This document shows, in pieces, positions 6,157 through 13,934 of a stretch of 21,338 nucleotides of DNA. How positions within the stretch are numbered: position 1 is the first letter of the stretch; each line of letters opens with the position of its first letter. The position numbers and the translations under genes are program-made. The notes beneath the pieces are model-generated. The model was given only the letters and a program-made list of their open reading frames with translations. It was not told the DNA's origin and made no database searches. The DNA comes from Geopsychrobacter sp. (GTDB lineage: Bacteria > Desulfobacterota > Desulfuromonadia > Desulfuromonadales > Geopsychrobacteraceae): positions 1-21,338 of the forward strand of contig JAUXIR010000001.1 of NCBI GenBank assembly GCA_030620915.1, given 5' to 3'.

Positions 6157-6498
6157 TCAGTCGATCTCCATTTCTTTGATACGCATCTCTTCACCGCAGA
6201 CCAGATCGCTGGCTGCGCTGTTGCACACCGGGCAGCAGGCCAGAAGATCGGTCAACGGATATTCAGCAGCACAGTCGCGGCAGCGCGCCCTGGCCTGAAT
6301 CTCTTCGATGATCAGCACACTGCCTTCAAGCAGGCTGTCTTGACTGCAGGCCTCGTAACAAAATTCAAGAGCCTCTGCAACCACCCCGGCCAGCGAACCA
6401 ACCTCCAGGGTGACAGAATGAATTTTTTTGGCCTGCTGTCCGGCGGCGGTACGCAGTGCAATCTCAACAATACTCTGGGTGATTCCAAGTTCGTGCAA
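6157..6498 (-). CDS. hypA: Hydrogenase nickel-incorporation protein HypA
   Basis: HypA is the nickel metallochaperone that works with HypB. From a TTG start at 6498 the product reads [15 protein letters not shown], placing the essential nickel ligand His2 directly after the start. An AAAGGAA ribosome binding site lies about 7 nt upstream. A longer frame to 6549 would bury the His, so it was not used. The zinc-binding domain has CRDC and CCPVC pairs about 12 residues apart. The product is 113 residues, normal for the family. It is the first gene of the minus-strand hypABCDE operon and ends 2 nt before hypB; its promoter must lie in 6499-6946. Confidence 0.95.
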   Translation of the reverse strand: MHELGITQSIVEIALRTAAGQQAKKIHSVTLEVGSLAGVVAEALEFCYEACSQDSLLEGSVLIIEEIQARARCRDCAAEYPLTDLLACCPVCNSAASDLVCGEEMRIKEMEID

Positions 6499-6946
6499 AA
6501 CTTTTCCTTTACCTGAGAACCTATGGGACTCTCCATGAACCGGCTGCAAATCCGATCATTTGGCCCATATTTCAGCTCTTTTTTGCCCCATAGCTACGGC
6601 TATGCGCCCGCAAACGTGCTAAAATCTGCTCTCAAATGCTCGAATTTTCGCTTCGGTCCAGCAAGTCCAACAGGTTCCCTGACGGGGGGCGTTCCGCTAT
6701 AGTCTCAAAAATAGCTCAGCGTTCTGCCCGGCCAGACTATCGATCGACTGGCTCCCAATCAAACTGACCCGCAAAAAAGCGGCATCCTTTTTGTATATCG
6801 GTCCAATACGCACTCGACAGAGCGCATACTATAGATTCAACCCGGCAGAAAAATCAAGCGGCGCAAAAATCAAATTCTGCCCTTAATTCACATATTTAGA
6901 GTATTTAACCGTATACGGTTCACGAGCCCCACGGAGCACTGTACTG
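6499..6946. promoter_or_regulatory. Divergent intergenic region between hypA and the regulator
   Basis: This 448-nt gap must contain the promoters of the hyp operon (leftward) and the regulator gene (rightward). I searched both strands for GG-N10-GC sigma-54 sites and found none that also carry the TGGC/TTGC flanks. Visible structure: a hairpin CATAGC-TACG-GCTATG at 6590-6605 and a perfect 14-bp palindrome AACCGTATACGGTT at 6907-6920 just upstream of the regulator. The part nearest hypA (about 6540-6700) looks like a dispersed element rather than unique promoter DNA, but this cannot be confirmed here. Confidence 0.5.
6907..6920. promoter_or_regulatory. 14-bp perfect palindrome upstream of the response regulator gene
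   Basis: AACCGTATACGGTT is fully self-complementary and lies 26 nt before the ATG at 6947. Its position fits an operator for autoregulation of the regulator gene. The core GTATAC recurs upstream of other operons in the window. Confidence 0.55.
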
Positions 6947-8323
6947 ATGCAAACCGGCAAGATTTATATCTGCGATGACGACCAGGGCGTACAAAACCTG
7001 TTGGAGAAGATGCTCAACGCTCAAGGACACAGGGTCAGGGCCTTTGGACAGGGCCAGCAACTCCTGCAGGAACTTACCGAACAGGAAGAGGATTTCCCCG
7101 ATCTGATCCTGGTCGACGACCGCATGCCCGACATCGGCGGTCTCGATCTGCTGCGCCGAATCAAGGCTCAACGCCCGGCCCAGAAGGTGGTAATGATGAG
7201 CGCCTTCGGCACGGTACGCAGTGCGGTCGAAGCGATGAAACAAGGTGCCCATGATTTTCTGCTTAAGCCCTTCACCTCAAGCGAACTCTACAATCTGGCC
7301 GACAAACTGATCGAGCACAACCGCCTGCTCAATGAAAATCGTTCCCTAAAGGCCGAGATACGCCGTCGCTTCGATCCGGAACAGGTCATCTACCGCAGCC
7401 CGGCCTTCGGCAAGGTCTTCGAGATGGCAAAAAAGGTCGCACCCAGCGAGGCGAGTATCCTGATTAGCGGCGAGAGTGGCGTAGGCAAGGAGGTCATCGC
7501 CTCAACCATCCACTACAGCAGCAACCGCCACGACAAGCGTTTTCTGACCATCAACTGTGCCGCCCTGACCGATACCCTGCTCGAGAGCCAACTCTTCGGC
7601 CACATCAAAGGTGCCTTCACCGGCGCGATCGCCTGCCATCAGGGCCTGATCGAGGAGGCCGAACATGGCAGTCTGTTTCTGGATGAGATTGGCGATATCA
7701 GCCCTGCCCTGCAGGCCAAGCTGCTCCGAGTATTACAGGAACGGGAATACATCCCGGTCGGCTCGACCAAGGTGCGCCACGCCAATGTGCGCTTCATCGC
7801 CGCCACCAACAAATGTCTCGAAGATGAGGTCAAGGCGGGCAACTTTCGCGAAGACCTCTTCTACCGGCTCAATGTCATTACCCTGCATGTACCGCCACTG
7901 CGCGAGCGTGCCGAAGATATCCCACCTCTAACCCATTTCTTTATCGAACGTTTCGCCGGCCGCGACCAGATAAGTATCGAACAGGCGGCGATGCAGATGC
8001 TGACCGAATACAGCTGGCCGGGCAATGTTCGTGAACTGGAAAATATCATCGAAATGTCGGTCATCCTGGCCGAGAACGGCGAGATCAGCACCCAGCACCT
8101 GCCAACCAAGCTCGGCCTTGAGAGCGTCACCCCGATGGCCACACCGAAGAAAGGAATGAGCCTCGAGGATGTCGAACGGCTCTATATCGAACAGGTCTAT
8201 CGCCAGACCCGCTTCCACAAGGTCCGCACGGCGCAAATCCTGCAAATTGCCCGTCGCACCCTCGACCGCAAGCTCCTGCAGTTCAACATCCAGAAGGAAA
8301 ATCTGCAAAACGAGACAGAATGA
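6947..8323 (+). CDS. Sigma-54-dependent NtrC-family response regulator (HupR/HoxA-like by context)
   Basis: The product has three domains in order. A receiver domain (about 1-120) has the acidic pocket CDDD at residues 9-12, phospho-acceptor Asp57 in VDDRMPD, Ser85 and Lys107. An AAA+ domain has Walker A GESGVGKE at 175-182, the sigma-54-contacting GAFTGA at 222-227 and Walker B LFLDEIGD around 243-250. A C-terminal Fis-type helix-turn-helix ends at residue 458. It should activate sigma-54 promoters when phosphorylated, and the hyb promoter 112 nt after its stop is the obvious target. HupR and HoxA, which control hydrogenase genes elsewhere, are built the same way. No sensor kinase is adjacent. 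The ATG at 6947 has GGAG 10 nt upstream. Confidence 0.93.
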   Translation: MQTGKIYICDDDQGVQNLLEKMLNAQGHRVRAFGQGQQLLQELTEQEEDFPDLILVDDRMPDIGGLDLLRRIKAQRPAQKVVMMSAFGTVRSAVEAMKQGAHDFLLKPFTSSELYNLADKLIEHNRLLNENRSLKAEIRRRFDPEQVIYRSPAFGKVFEMAKKVAPSEASILISGESGVGKEVIASTIHYSSNRHDKRFLTINCAALTDTLLESQLFGHIKGAFTGAIACHQGLIEEAEHGSLFLDEIGDISPALQAKLLRVLQEREYIPVGSTKVRHANVRFIAATNKCLEDEVKAGNFREDLFYRLNVITLHVPPLRERAEDIPPLTHFFIERFAGRDQISIEQAAMQMLTEYSWPGNVRELENIIEMSVILAENGEISTQHLPTKLGLESVTPMATPKKGMSLEDVERLYIEQVYRQTRFHKVRTAQILQIARRTLDRKLLQFNIQKENLQNETE

Positions 8324-8435
8324 CACATCCTGTTTACTTCTGTCTCACAACCCCGTCAAATCGAATCTGCGTCTCCCCCGCCCCACATCTCCAAACCTCT
8401 GTTTTAATTAGACTATCGGCTCACCCACTCTGAGC

Positions 8436-8451
8436 TGGTATACAACTTGCC
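8436..8451 (+). promoter_or_regulatory. Sigma-54 (RpoN) promoter of the hyb operon
   Basis: The site reads TGGTATACAACTTGCC: the invariant GG (8437-8438) and GC (8449-8450) are exactly 10 nt apart, with TGG at -24 and TTGC at -12 as in the consensus TGGCAC-N5-TTGC. It lies between the gene for a sigma-54 activator and the hydrogenase operon. Transcription would start near 8461, leaving a leader of about 135 nt. Confidence 0.8.
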
Positions 8452-8529
8452 CTTTCTCGCCCCCTTGAATCACTGTTTTCCCCGCAAAATGTCCTTTTCT
8501 GTAGCGGCATGAGCAGGTCGTCAGTCACC

Positions 8530-8579
8530 CCCCGCAACAGCGGGGAGAAACCATATCATAGGGGTTCCTTTGTGACCCC
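8530..8579 (+). promoter_or_regulatory. Two short hairpins in the hyb leader
   Basis: CCCCGC-AACA-GCGGGG (8530-8545) is a perfect 6-bp hairpin, and GGGGT (8561-8565) can pair with ACCCC (8575-8579) just before the AGGAGAG ribosome binding site. Neither has a T run. They may stabilise the mRNA or affect translation of the first gene. Confidence 0.4.
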
Positions 8580-8597
8580 AAAGCAGGAGAGAGATTA

Positions 8598-10157
8598 ATG
8601 GCAAAAATCGTAATCGATCCGATCTCCCGTATCGAAGGCCACATGAAGATCGAAGTCGTGGTTGATAACGGGATCGTCAAGGAAGCCCAAAGCTCCGGCA
8701 TGATGTATCGCGGGCTGGAGAATATTCTCCTCGGCCGTGACCCACGCGATGCTTCGCGTATCATGCAGCGCATCTGCGGCGTCTGCCCGACCTCACACGG
8801 TCTGGCGGCGACCTACGCCCTCGACGAGGTCTATAATGTCAACGGCAGCATCACCGATAACGGACGCATCATCCGCAACCTGATTCAGGGTGCCAACTTC
8901 GTCCAGTCACACATCCTGCAATTCTATCATCTCTCCGCCCTCGATTATGTCGATGTGACCGCCTGCGCCGACTACAGCGGCAGCGATCCGGCGATGAAGA
9001 AGGTCAAGGATTTCATCGCCCGCGGACACCTGGGTCCCTTCATGCCACGCTACGAGGGTGACTACCGTCTGAGCAAGGGCGAAAACCAGGCCGCCGTCGC
9101 CCACTATGTCGAGGCCCTCGACATGCGCCGCCTGGCCCACGAAGCGGTCGCCGTCTTCGGCGGTAAGATCCCACACAACATGTCGATCGTACCCGGCGGT
9201 GTCACGGTCGCGCCGACCATTGATAAAATCGCTTCCTTCCTGTGGAAGATCGAGCGCCTGATCGATTTCATCGACAGCCGCTATCTGCCCGACGTGCTGA
9301 TGGTCGCCGGTCGCTACAGCGACTACTTCGGGATCGGCGCCGGCTGCAAGACCATGCTCAGCTTCGGCGGTTTCGATCTCGACAGCAACCCCGACCTGGT
9401 CGCCCGCAAGCGCTACTTCCCCAACGGTATCGTCGGTGCCGATTTCAAACTGCGCGAGCTCGATCCAACCAAGATCACCGAAGAGGTGGTCAGCAGCTGG
9501 TTCCAGGAGACCGGACCGGTTCACCCCTACGATGGTTCAACCGTCGCCGAGCGCGACAAGGCCGGTGCCTACAGCTGGATCAAATCGCCACGCTATGCCG
9601 GCGAGGTCATGGAAGTCGGCCCACTGGCACGCATAATCGTTGCCTACGTCCGCGGCGACAAAGAGGTCCAGACCCTGGTCAATGGCGTGCTCAAGAAGTT
9701 CAACGCCGGTCCCGATGTCCTCTTCTCGACCCTCGGCCGCCATGCCGCGCGGGTCATCGAGTGTAAAATCGTTGCCGAACGCCTCAAGGACTGGGTCCTC
9801 CAGCTCAAGCCCGGCGAGCCGACCTTCACCGACTATCCGCTCAACGTCAGCAACCGCGGCATGGGTCTGCACGAAGCACCACGCGGCGCCCTGGGCCACT
9901 GGATCGACGTGGTCGATGGCAAGGTCAAGAACTATCAGGCGATCGTACCGACCACCTGGAACGCCGGACCGGTCGATGCCAAGGGCCAACCGGGCCCCAT
10001 CGAGCAATCGCTGATCGGCACCAGGGTCAAGGACGAGCGCAACCCCTTCGAACTGGTACGGATCGTCCGCGCCTATGATCCCTGCCTCTCCTGCGCCGTA
10101 CACGTCGTCACTCCCAAGGGTGAAGATCTCGGCCGCTTCGTGGTAGGTGGCGAGTGA
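8598..10157 (+). CDS. hybL: [NiFe] hydrogenase large subunit, periplasmic uptake type
   Basis: This 519-residue protein carries the H2-activating Ni-Fe(CN)2CO centre. The N-terminus has the RIEGH motif, followed by the L1 motif RICGVCPTSH with nickel ligands Cys60 and Cys63, and near the C-terminus the L2 motif DPCLSCAVH with Cys496 and Cys499. The 17 residues after His502 form the C-terminal extension normally removed by a dedicated protease once nickel is in place; that protease is the next gene. It has no selenocysteine. AGGAGAG precedes the ATG. It is exported with the Tat-tagged small subunit. In this operon it comes before the small subunit, the reverse of most hydrogenase operons. Expression is probably sigma-54 dependent. 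Confidence 0.97.
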   Translation: MAKIVIDPISRIEGHMKIEVVVDNGIVKEAQSSGMMYRGLENILLGRDPRDASRIMQRICGVCPTSHGLAATYALDEVYNVNGSITDNGRIIRNLIQGANFVQSHILQFYHLSALDYVDVTACADYSGSDPAMKKVKDFIARGHLGPFMPRYEGDYRLSKGENQAAVAHYVEALDMRRLAHEAVAVFGGKIPHNMSIVPGGVTVAPTIDKIASFLWKIERLIDFIDSRYLPDVLMVAGRYSDYFGIGAGCKTMLSFGGFDLDSNPDLVARKRYFPNGIVGADFKLRELDPTKITEEVVSSWFQETGPVHPYDGSTVAERDKAGAYSWIKSPRYAGEVMEVGPLARIIVAYVRGDKEVQTLVNGVLKKFNAGPDVLFSTLGRHAARVIECKIVAERLKDWVLQLKPGEPTFTDYPLNVSNRGMGLHEAPRGALGHWIDVVDGKVKNYQAIVPTTWNAGPVDAKGQPGPIEQSLIGTRVKDERNPFELVRIVRAYDPCLSCAVHVVTPKGEDLGRFVVGGE

Positions 10158-10645
10158 TTGCTCAACCTCTGACAGCGCCCTATGCGCCGGTTCTGGTGAT
10201 GGCGGTCGGCAATATCCTCAAACAGGATGACGGCTTCGGCGAGACCGTGCTACGCCGCCTCGAAGAGCAGGAGCTCCCCGGCGAGGTCGAACTGTTCGAC
10301 GCCGGGACCAGCGCCATCGACCTGATGGAGATCTTCAACGGTCGCGAGAAGCTGATCGTGATCGATGCCGTGCGCGGCGGCCAACCGGCCGGCAACCTCT
10401 ATCGTTTTTCTCCGGAGGAGGTCGAGGACCAGGCGTTGCCGATGAACACCCTGCACCAGGTCGGCCTGCTCGAAACCCTGCGCCTGGGTGAACTGGTCGA
10501 CTGCAAGCCGAAATCGACCGTCATTATCGGCTGTCAACCGGAGCAGACCGAGCTCGGCATCGGCCTGAGCGAGACGGTTGCCGCCAAGGTCGACAAAGCA
10601 ACCGAGCTGGTGTTGAAAGAGATCAACGATTTTTTGAATTCATAA
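10154..10645 (+). CDS. hybD: Hydrogenase maturation endopeptidase (HybD/HupD/HyaD family)
   Basis: The enzyme cleaves the C-terminal extension of the preceding large subunit after the conserved His, locking in the active site. The 163-residue product shows the family nickel-sensing residues: an acidic group in GNILKQDDGFGE near the N-terminus, Asp in FDAGTSAID and His in MNTLHQVG. The GTG start overlaps the large subunit stop by 4 nt (GTGA), which couples the two. That start adds about 10 residues before the usual family N-terminus; an in-frame ATG at 10200 would cut into the fold. A 20-nt gap precedes the small subunit. Confidence 0.95.
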   Translation: MIAQPLTAPYAPVLVMAVGNILKQDDGFGETVLRRLEEQELPGEVELFDAGTSAIDLMEIFNGREKLIVIDAVRGGQPAGNLYRFSPEEVEDQALPMNTLHQVGLLETLRLGELVDCKPKSTVIIGCQPEQTELGIGLSETVAAKVDKATELVLKEINDFLNS

Positions 10646-10665
10646 TTATTTAGGAGATAACAACC

Positions 10666-11769
10666 ATGGCGATTTCACGTCGTAATTTTCTCAAGGTATC
10701 CGCAGGCAGTGCCGCCGCAATCGGCGTCAACCTGTTCGACAACCCGACCCTGCGCAGCGCGTTTGCCGATGCTATCAAGGAGACACCGATCATCTGGCTC
10801 GCCGCCGGCGCCTGCTCCGGCTGCAGCGTTTCGCTGCTCAACAGCCTTTCGCCGCGCATCCAGGATGTGCTGCTCGACCAGGTCATCCCAGGCCATCACA
10901 CCGAGATGGCCTGGCACCCGACCATCATGGCCGCTTCCGGCGATCTGGCGATGGAACACATGTACAAGGTTGAAGAAAAACCCTTCATCCTGGTGGTTGA
11001 AGGTTCGGTCGGTCGCGCTGAAAACGGCACCTACATGGAAGTCGGCGAGCGTAACGGCCACGGTATCCCGATCACCGAGCACGTCGAGCGTCTCGGCAAA
11101 AAAGCCATTGCAGTTCTCGCCGTCGGTAGCTGCGCCGCCTACGGTGGGATCAACAAGGCCAACATGAACCCGAGCGATTCGGTCGGCGTCGGCGAGTTCT
11201 TCAAAGAGAAAAATATCAGCACCCCGCTGATCAACCTGCCCGGCTGTGCGGTGCATCCCGACTGGTTCGTCAGCACCGTCGCCGCCATCCTGCTCGGCGG
11301 CCTCGAAGCGGTCAAGGTCGATGAGCTTGGCCGCCCGCTGATGCACTACAAGAAGCTGATCCACGACAACTGCCCGCTGCGCGGCCACTTCGATGCCGGC
11401 CGCTTCGCCGAGAAGTTCTCCGACGAATTCTGCCTCTACAAGCTCGGCTGCAAGGGTCCGGTGACCCACTCCAACTGTGCGGAGAAGAGATTCAACTCCG
11501 GCACCAACTGGTGTATCGAGAACCGCCATCCCTGCATCGGTTGCACAGAACCGGAGTTTCCCTACGAGGGTTCGATGCACGACAAGGTTCAGCTGCAACA
11601 GGTCACCCCGCCGGCAGCCTATCCGCCGATCTCCACCGAGCACAAGCAGGGTGTCGACTTCACCCCGACCTATGGCGCCCTGGCCGGTCTGGCCGTCGGC
11701 GCAGCCGGCATGAACATGCTGAAAAAGGGTGACAACGGCGATCAGGGTGATCTGGACGAAAAGGAGTAA
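10666..11769 (+). CDS. hybS: [NiFe] hydrogenase small subunit, Tat-exported and membrane-anchored
   Basis: The small subunit relays electrons from the active site through three iron-sulfur clusters. It starts with a twin-arginine signal SRRNFLKVSAG. Proximal-cluster ligands lie in CSGC (Cys50, Cys53), GSCAAYG and PGCAVHPDW. The distal and medial ligands lie in the HDNCPLRGHF to HPCIGC part. At the medial site the sequence reads NWCIENRHPCIGC with Cys283 where standard enzymes have Pro, so the medial cluster may be [4Fe-4S] rather than [3Fe-4S]. The two extra cysteines of oxygen-tolerant enzymes are absent (CSGC, and CAAYGG). A C-terminal hydrophobic helix (about YGALAGLAVGAAGMNML) followed by charged residues should anchor it in the membrane. 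AGGAG precedes the ATG. Confidence 0.96.
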   Translation: MAISRRNFLKVSAGSAAAIGVNLFDNPTLRSAFADAIKETPIIWLAAGACSGCSVSLLNSLSPRIQDVLLDQVIPGHHTEMAWHPTIMAASGDLAMEHMYKVEEKPFILVVEGSVGRAENGTYMEVGERNGHGIPITEHVERLGKKAIAVLAVGSCAAYGGINKANMNPSDSVGVGEFFKEKNISTPLINLPGCAVHPDWFVSTVAAILLGGLEAVKVDELGRPLMHYKKLIHDNCPLRGHFDAGRFAEKFSDEFCLYKLGCKGPVTHSNCAEKRFNSGTNWCIENRHPCIGCTEPEFPYEGSMHDKVQLQQVTPPAAYPPISTEHKQGVDFTPTYGALAGLAVGAAGMNMLKKGDNGDQGDLDEKE

Positions 11770-11772
11770 GTG

Positions 11773-12678
11773 ATGGCTATGGACCGGAGAAAATTCTTCA
11801 AGGTCGCAGCTGCCGGGTGCGGAACCGCCGCCTGTGCCGTCGCCACACCGGCATTTGCCTCCGAAAAGGCAAAACTGGTCGGCGCCGACGGTTACGGCAT
11901 GCTGCAGGATTCGGTGCGCTGCATCGGTTGCAAGGCCTGCCAATCGGCCTGCAAACAAGTCAATAAACTGGACCCCGATTCCAGTCTTAACGAAAACTAC
12001 TATGACTCTCCGCGTGAACTCTCGGAGAACACCTACACCCTGATCAAGATGCATCAGGATGAAAAAGGCGAGGCGACCTTCGTCAAGAAGCAGTGCATGC
12101 ACTGCATCGACCCCGCCTGCCAGTCGGCGTGCCTGGTCGGCGCGCTGACCAAACAACAGAATGGTGCAGTCAGCTGGGATGGCGATAAATGCATGGGTTG
12201 TCGCTACTGCATGGTGGCCTGCCCTTACAACGTGCCGCAGTTCCAGTGGAAAGAGGCGATTCCCGACATCAGCAAGTGCACCCTGTGCGAGGAGACCCGC
12301 CTCAAGAAAAATCTGCCGACCGGTTGCTCAAGCGCCTGTCCGGCCGGAGCGATCAGCTTCGGCAAACGGGATGAACTGCTGAAGATCGCCAAAGAGAGGA
12401 TCGCCGCCGGTCCCGAGCTCTACCTGGATCACATTTATGGCGAGACCGAAGTCGGCGGCACCAACGTGCTCTATCTGACCAAGAAGCAGGTCGCCTTTGC
12501 CACCATCGGCCTGCCGAAGTTCGGCTACAAGGCACCACCACGGCTGACCGAAGGCATTCAGCACGGGGTCTTCAAGTACTTTATTCCACCGGTCGCGATC
12601 TATGCGGCACTGGGCGGCATCATGGCTTTCACCAACCGCAAAAACAAGCAAGAGCAAGAAGGAGGGTCCGATGAGTAA
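11773..12678 (+). CDS. hybA: HybA-type periplasmic iron-sulfur electron-transfer subunit
   Basis: HybA passes electrons from the small subunit to the membrane subunit HybB. It has a Tat signal (MDRRKFFKVAAAGCG), four cysteine-rich groups for four [4Fe-4S] clusters (CIGCKACQSAC, CMHCIDPACQSAC, CMGCRYCMVACPYN, CTLCEE with CSSACP), and a single C-terminal transmembrane helix (YFIPPVAIYAALGGIMAF) followed by a lysine-rich tail, typical of HybA. The ATG at 11773 follows AGGAG by 8 nt; a GTG one codon earlier and an ATG two codons later are alternatives. It lies 3 nt after hybS and overlaps hybB by 8 nt. Its tail helix contains Pro-Pro and Gly-Gly, helix-weakening residues relevant to the nearby rhomboid protease. 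Confidence 0.95.
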   Translation: MAMDRRKFFKVAAAGCGTAACAVATPAFASEKAKLVGADGYGMLQDSVRCIGCKACQSACKQVNKLDPDSSLNENYYDSPRELSENTYTLIKMHQDEKGEATFVKKQCMHCIDPACQSACLVGALTKQQNGAVSWDGDKCMGCRYCMVACPYNVPQFQWKEAIPDISKCTLCEETRLKKNLPTGCSSACPAGAISFGKRDELLKIAKERIAAGPELYLDHIYGETEVGGTNVLYLTKKQVAFATIGLPKFGYKAPPRLTEGIQHGVFKYFIPPVAIYAALGGIMAFTNRKNKQEQEGGSDE

Positions 12679-13849
12679 AGCGGCACCTTTACATCAGAAA
12701 TTCTGGACCGCGAACGTTTGGCTGCTGGTCTTCTTCATGGTTTCAGCCGCCGTCTTCGGCTACTTCCGTTTCGTCTACGGCTTCGGTTCGGTGACCAACC
12801 TCAACCCCAGTTACCCGATGGGGATCTGGATCGCCTTCGACGTCGCCTGCGGCGTTGCCCTGGCGGCCGGCGGCTTCACCACCTGCCTGGTGGTCGAAAT
12901 CTTCGGCCGGCAAAAGTACCATGCGCTGCTGCGCCCGGCACTGCTGACCGCCTTCATCGGCTACATGCTGGTGGCGATGGCGGTCATGTTCGATCTCGGC
13001 CGCTGGTACTACATCTGGCACACCCTGGTCTACTGGAACGGCAACTCGGTCCTCTTCGAGGTGGCCTGGTGTGTCATGCTCTATCTCAACGTCCTGGCGA
13101 TCGAGAACCTGCCGAACGTGATTGATCAATACAAGGGTCGCGTCAATCTGCCCGGGCCACTTGCGGCCTTCAACAATTCGACCGACAGCTTTCTGGGTAG
13201 CGCGGAAAAAATCCTCCGCCGCGTCGGGGTCTTCTTCGTCATTGCCGGTGTGGTGCTCTCCTTCGGCCACCAGTCATCCCTCGGCACCATGATGCTGATC
13301 GCACCCTACAAGCTCCACGAGCTCTGGATGACCGCCTGGTCGCCGCTGCTCTTCCTGCTTTCGGCCATGAGTGTCGGTCTGCCGATGGTGATCTTCGAAG
13401 GAACCCTGGCCACCTACTTCTTCAACCGTAAGTCGGAACTGCCGTTGCTGGCCGACCTGGCGCGGATCATCCCGATCTTCCTCGGCGCCTTCCTGTTGCT
13501 GCGCTTCAGCGATCTGATCTATCGCGGTGCGCTTGCCGAGGTCCTCAGCGGCAGTCGTCAGGACAACGCCTTCCTGGTTGAGATTGCGTTCTTCTGCGTC
13601 CCCTTCGTGCTGCTCTTTGTGCGCAAGGTACGCGAAAACGGCACCGGCCTCTTCCTCTGCGCCCTGTCGATTATCTGTGGCGTGGTCGCCTACCGCTTCA
13701 ACGTCTTCCTGATCGGGATGGACATGGGCGGCGGTTGGGAATACTTCCCCTCGGTCGGTGAATTTGCCGTCACCTTCGGCTTTCTGGCCTTCGGTGTCTT
13801 CCTCTACAAACTTGCGGTGAACTACCTGCCGATCCTGGAGGATCACTGA
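12671..13849 (+). CDS. hybB: HybB, NrfD/PsrC-family quinone-linked membrane subunit
   Basis: The 392-residue polytopic protein has about ten hydrophobic segments and belongs to the NrfD/PsrC family, which hands electrons from periplasmic iron-sulfur subunits to menaquinone. Typical stretches include NLNPSYPMGIWIAFDVACG near the first helices and LGRWYYIWHTLVYWN. The ATG at 12671 is preceded by GGAGGG; the frame is open upstream but that part is the hybA sequence in another frame. It overlaps the hybA stop by 8 nt and ends the operon, 28 nt before a hairpin terminator. Together with hybA it shows the enzyme works as a respiratory uptake hydrogenase rather than with a cytochrome b subunit. Confidence 0.95.
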   Translation: MSKAAPLHQKFWTANVWLLVFFMVSAAVFGYFRFVYGFGSVTNLNPSYPMGIWIAFDVACGVALAAGGFTTCLVVEIFGRQKYHALLRPALLTAFIGYMLVAMAVMFDLGRWYYIWHTLVYWNGNSVLFEVAWCVMLYLNVLAIENLPNVIDQYKGRVNLPGPLAAFNNSTDSFLGSAEKILRRVGVFFVIAGVVLSFGHQSSLGTMMLIAPYKLHELWMTAWSPLLFLLSAMSVGLPMVIFEGTLATYFFNRKSELPLLADLARIIPIFLGAFLLLRFSDLIYRGALAEVLSGSRQDNAFLVEIAFFCVPFVLLFVRKVRENGTGLFLCALSIICGVVAYRFNVFLIGMDMGGGWEYFPSVGEFAVTFGFLAFGVFLYKLAVNYLPILEDH

Positions 13850-13877
13850 TCCTCGGATTTCACACAAGATGAACCAA

Positions 13878-13910
13878 AAGAAGGCCGCCCTGTTTCGGGG
13901 CGGCCTTCTT
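13878..13910 (+). terminator. Hairpin terminator after hybB
   Basis: AAGAAGGCCGCCC (13878-13890) pairs fully with GGGCGGCCTTCTT (13898-13910) around a 7-nt loop. The trailing T run is short and broken (CTTCTTGGTTG), so termination may be leaky on the plus strand; the minus strand, serving the gene at 13935, has CTTTTGG. Confidence 0.75.
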
Positions 13911-13934
13911 GGTTGATTGATATGTAAATTCGAC

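Noticed and set aside
10074..10110. [NiFeSe] hydrogenase
   Set aside because: The L2 motif codes DPCLSCAVH with ordinary cysteine codons; there is no in-frame TGA.
10666..11769. Oxygen-tolerant hydrogenase with a [4Fe-3S] proximal cluster
   Set aside because: The two additional cysteines are missing: the motifs read CSGC and CAAYGG with Gly at both extra positions.
10675..12156. Very long open frame (about 490 codons) on the minus strand opposite the small subunit and hybA genes
   Set aside because: It mirrors the codon structure of two clearly real GC-rich genes on the plus strand, has low-complexity composition rich in Gly, Ala, Val and Asp, and no recognisable domain.
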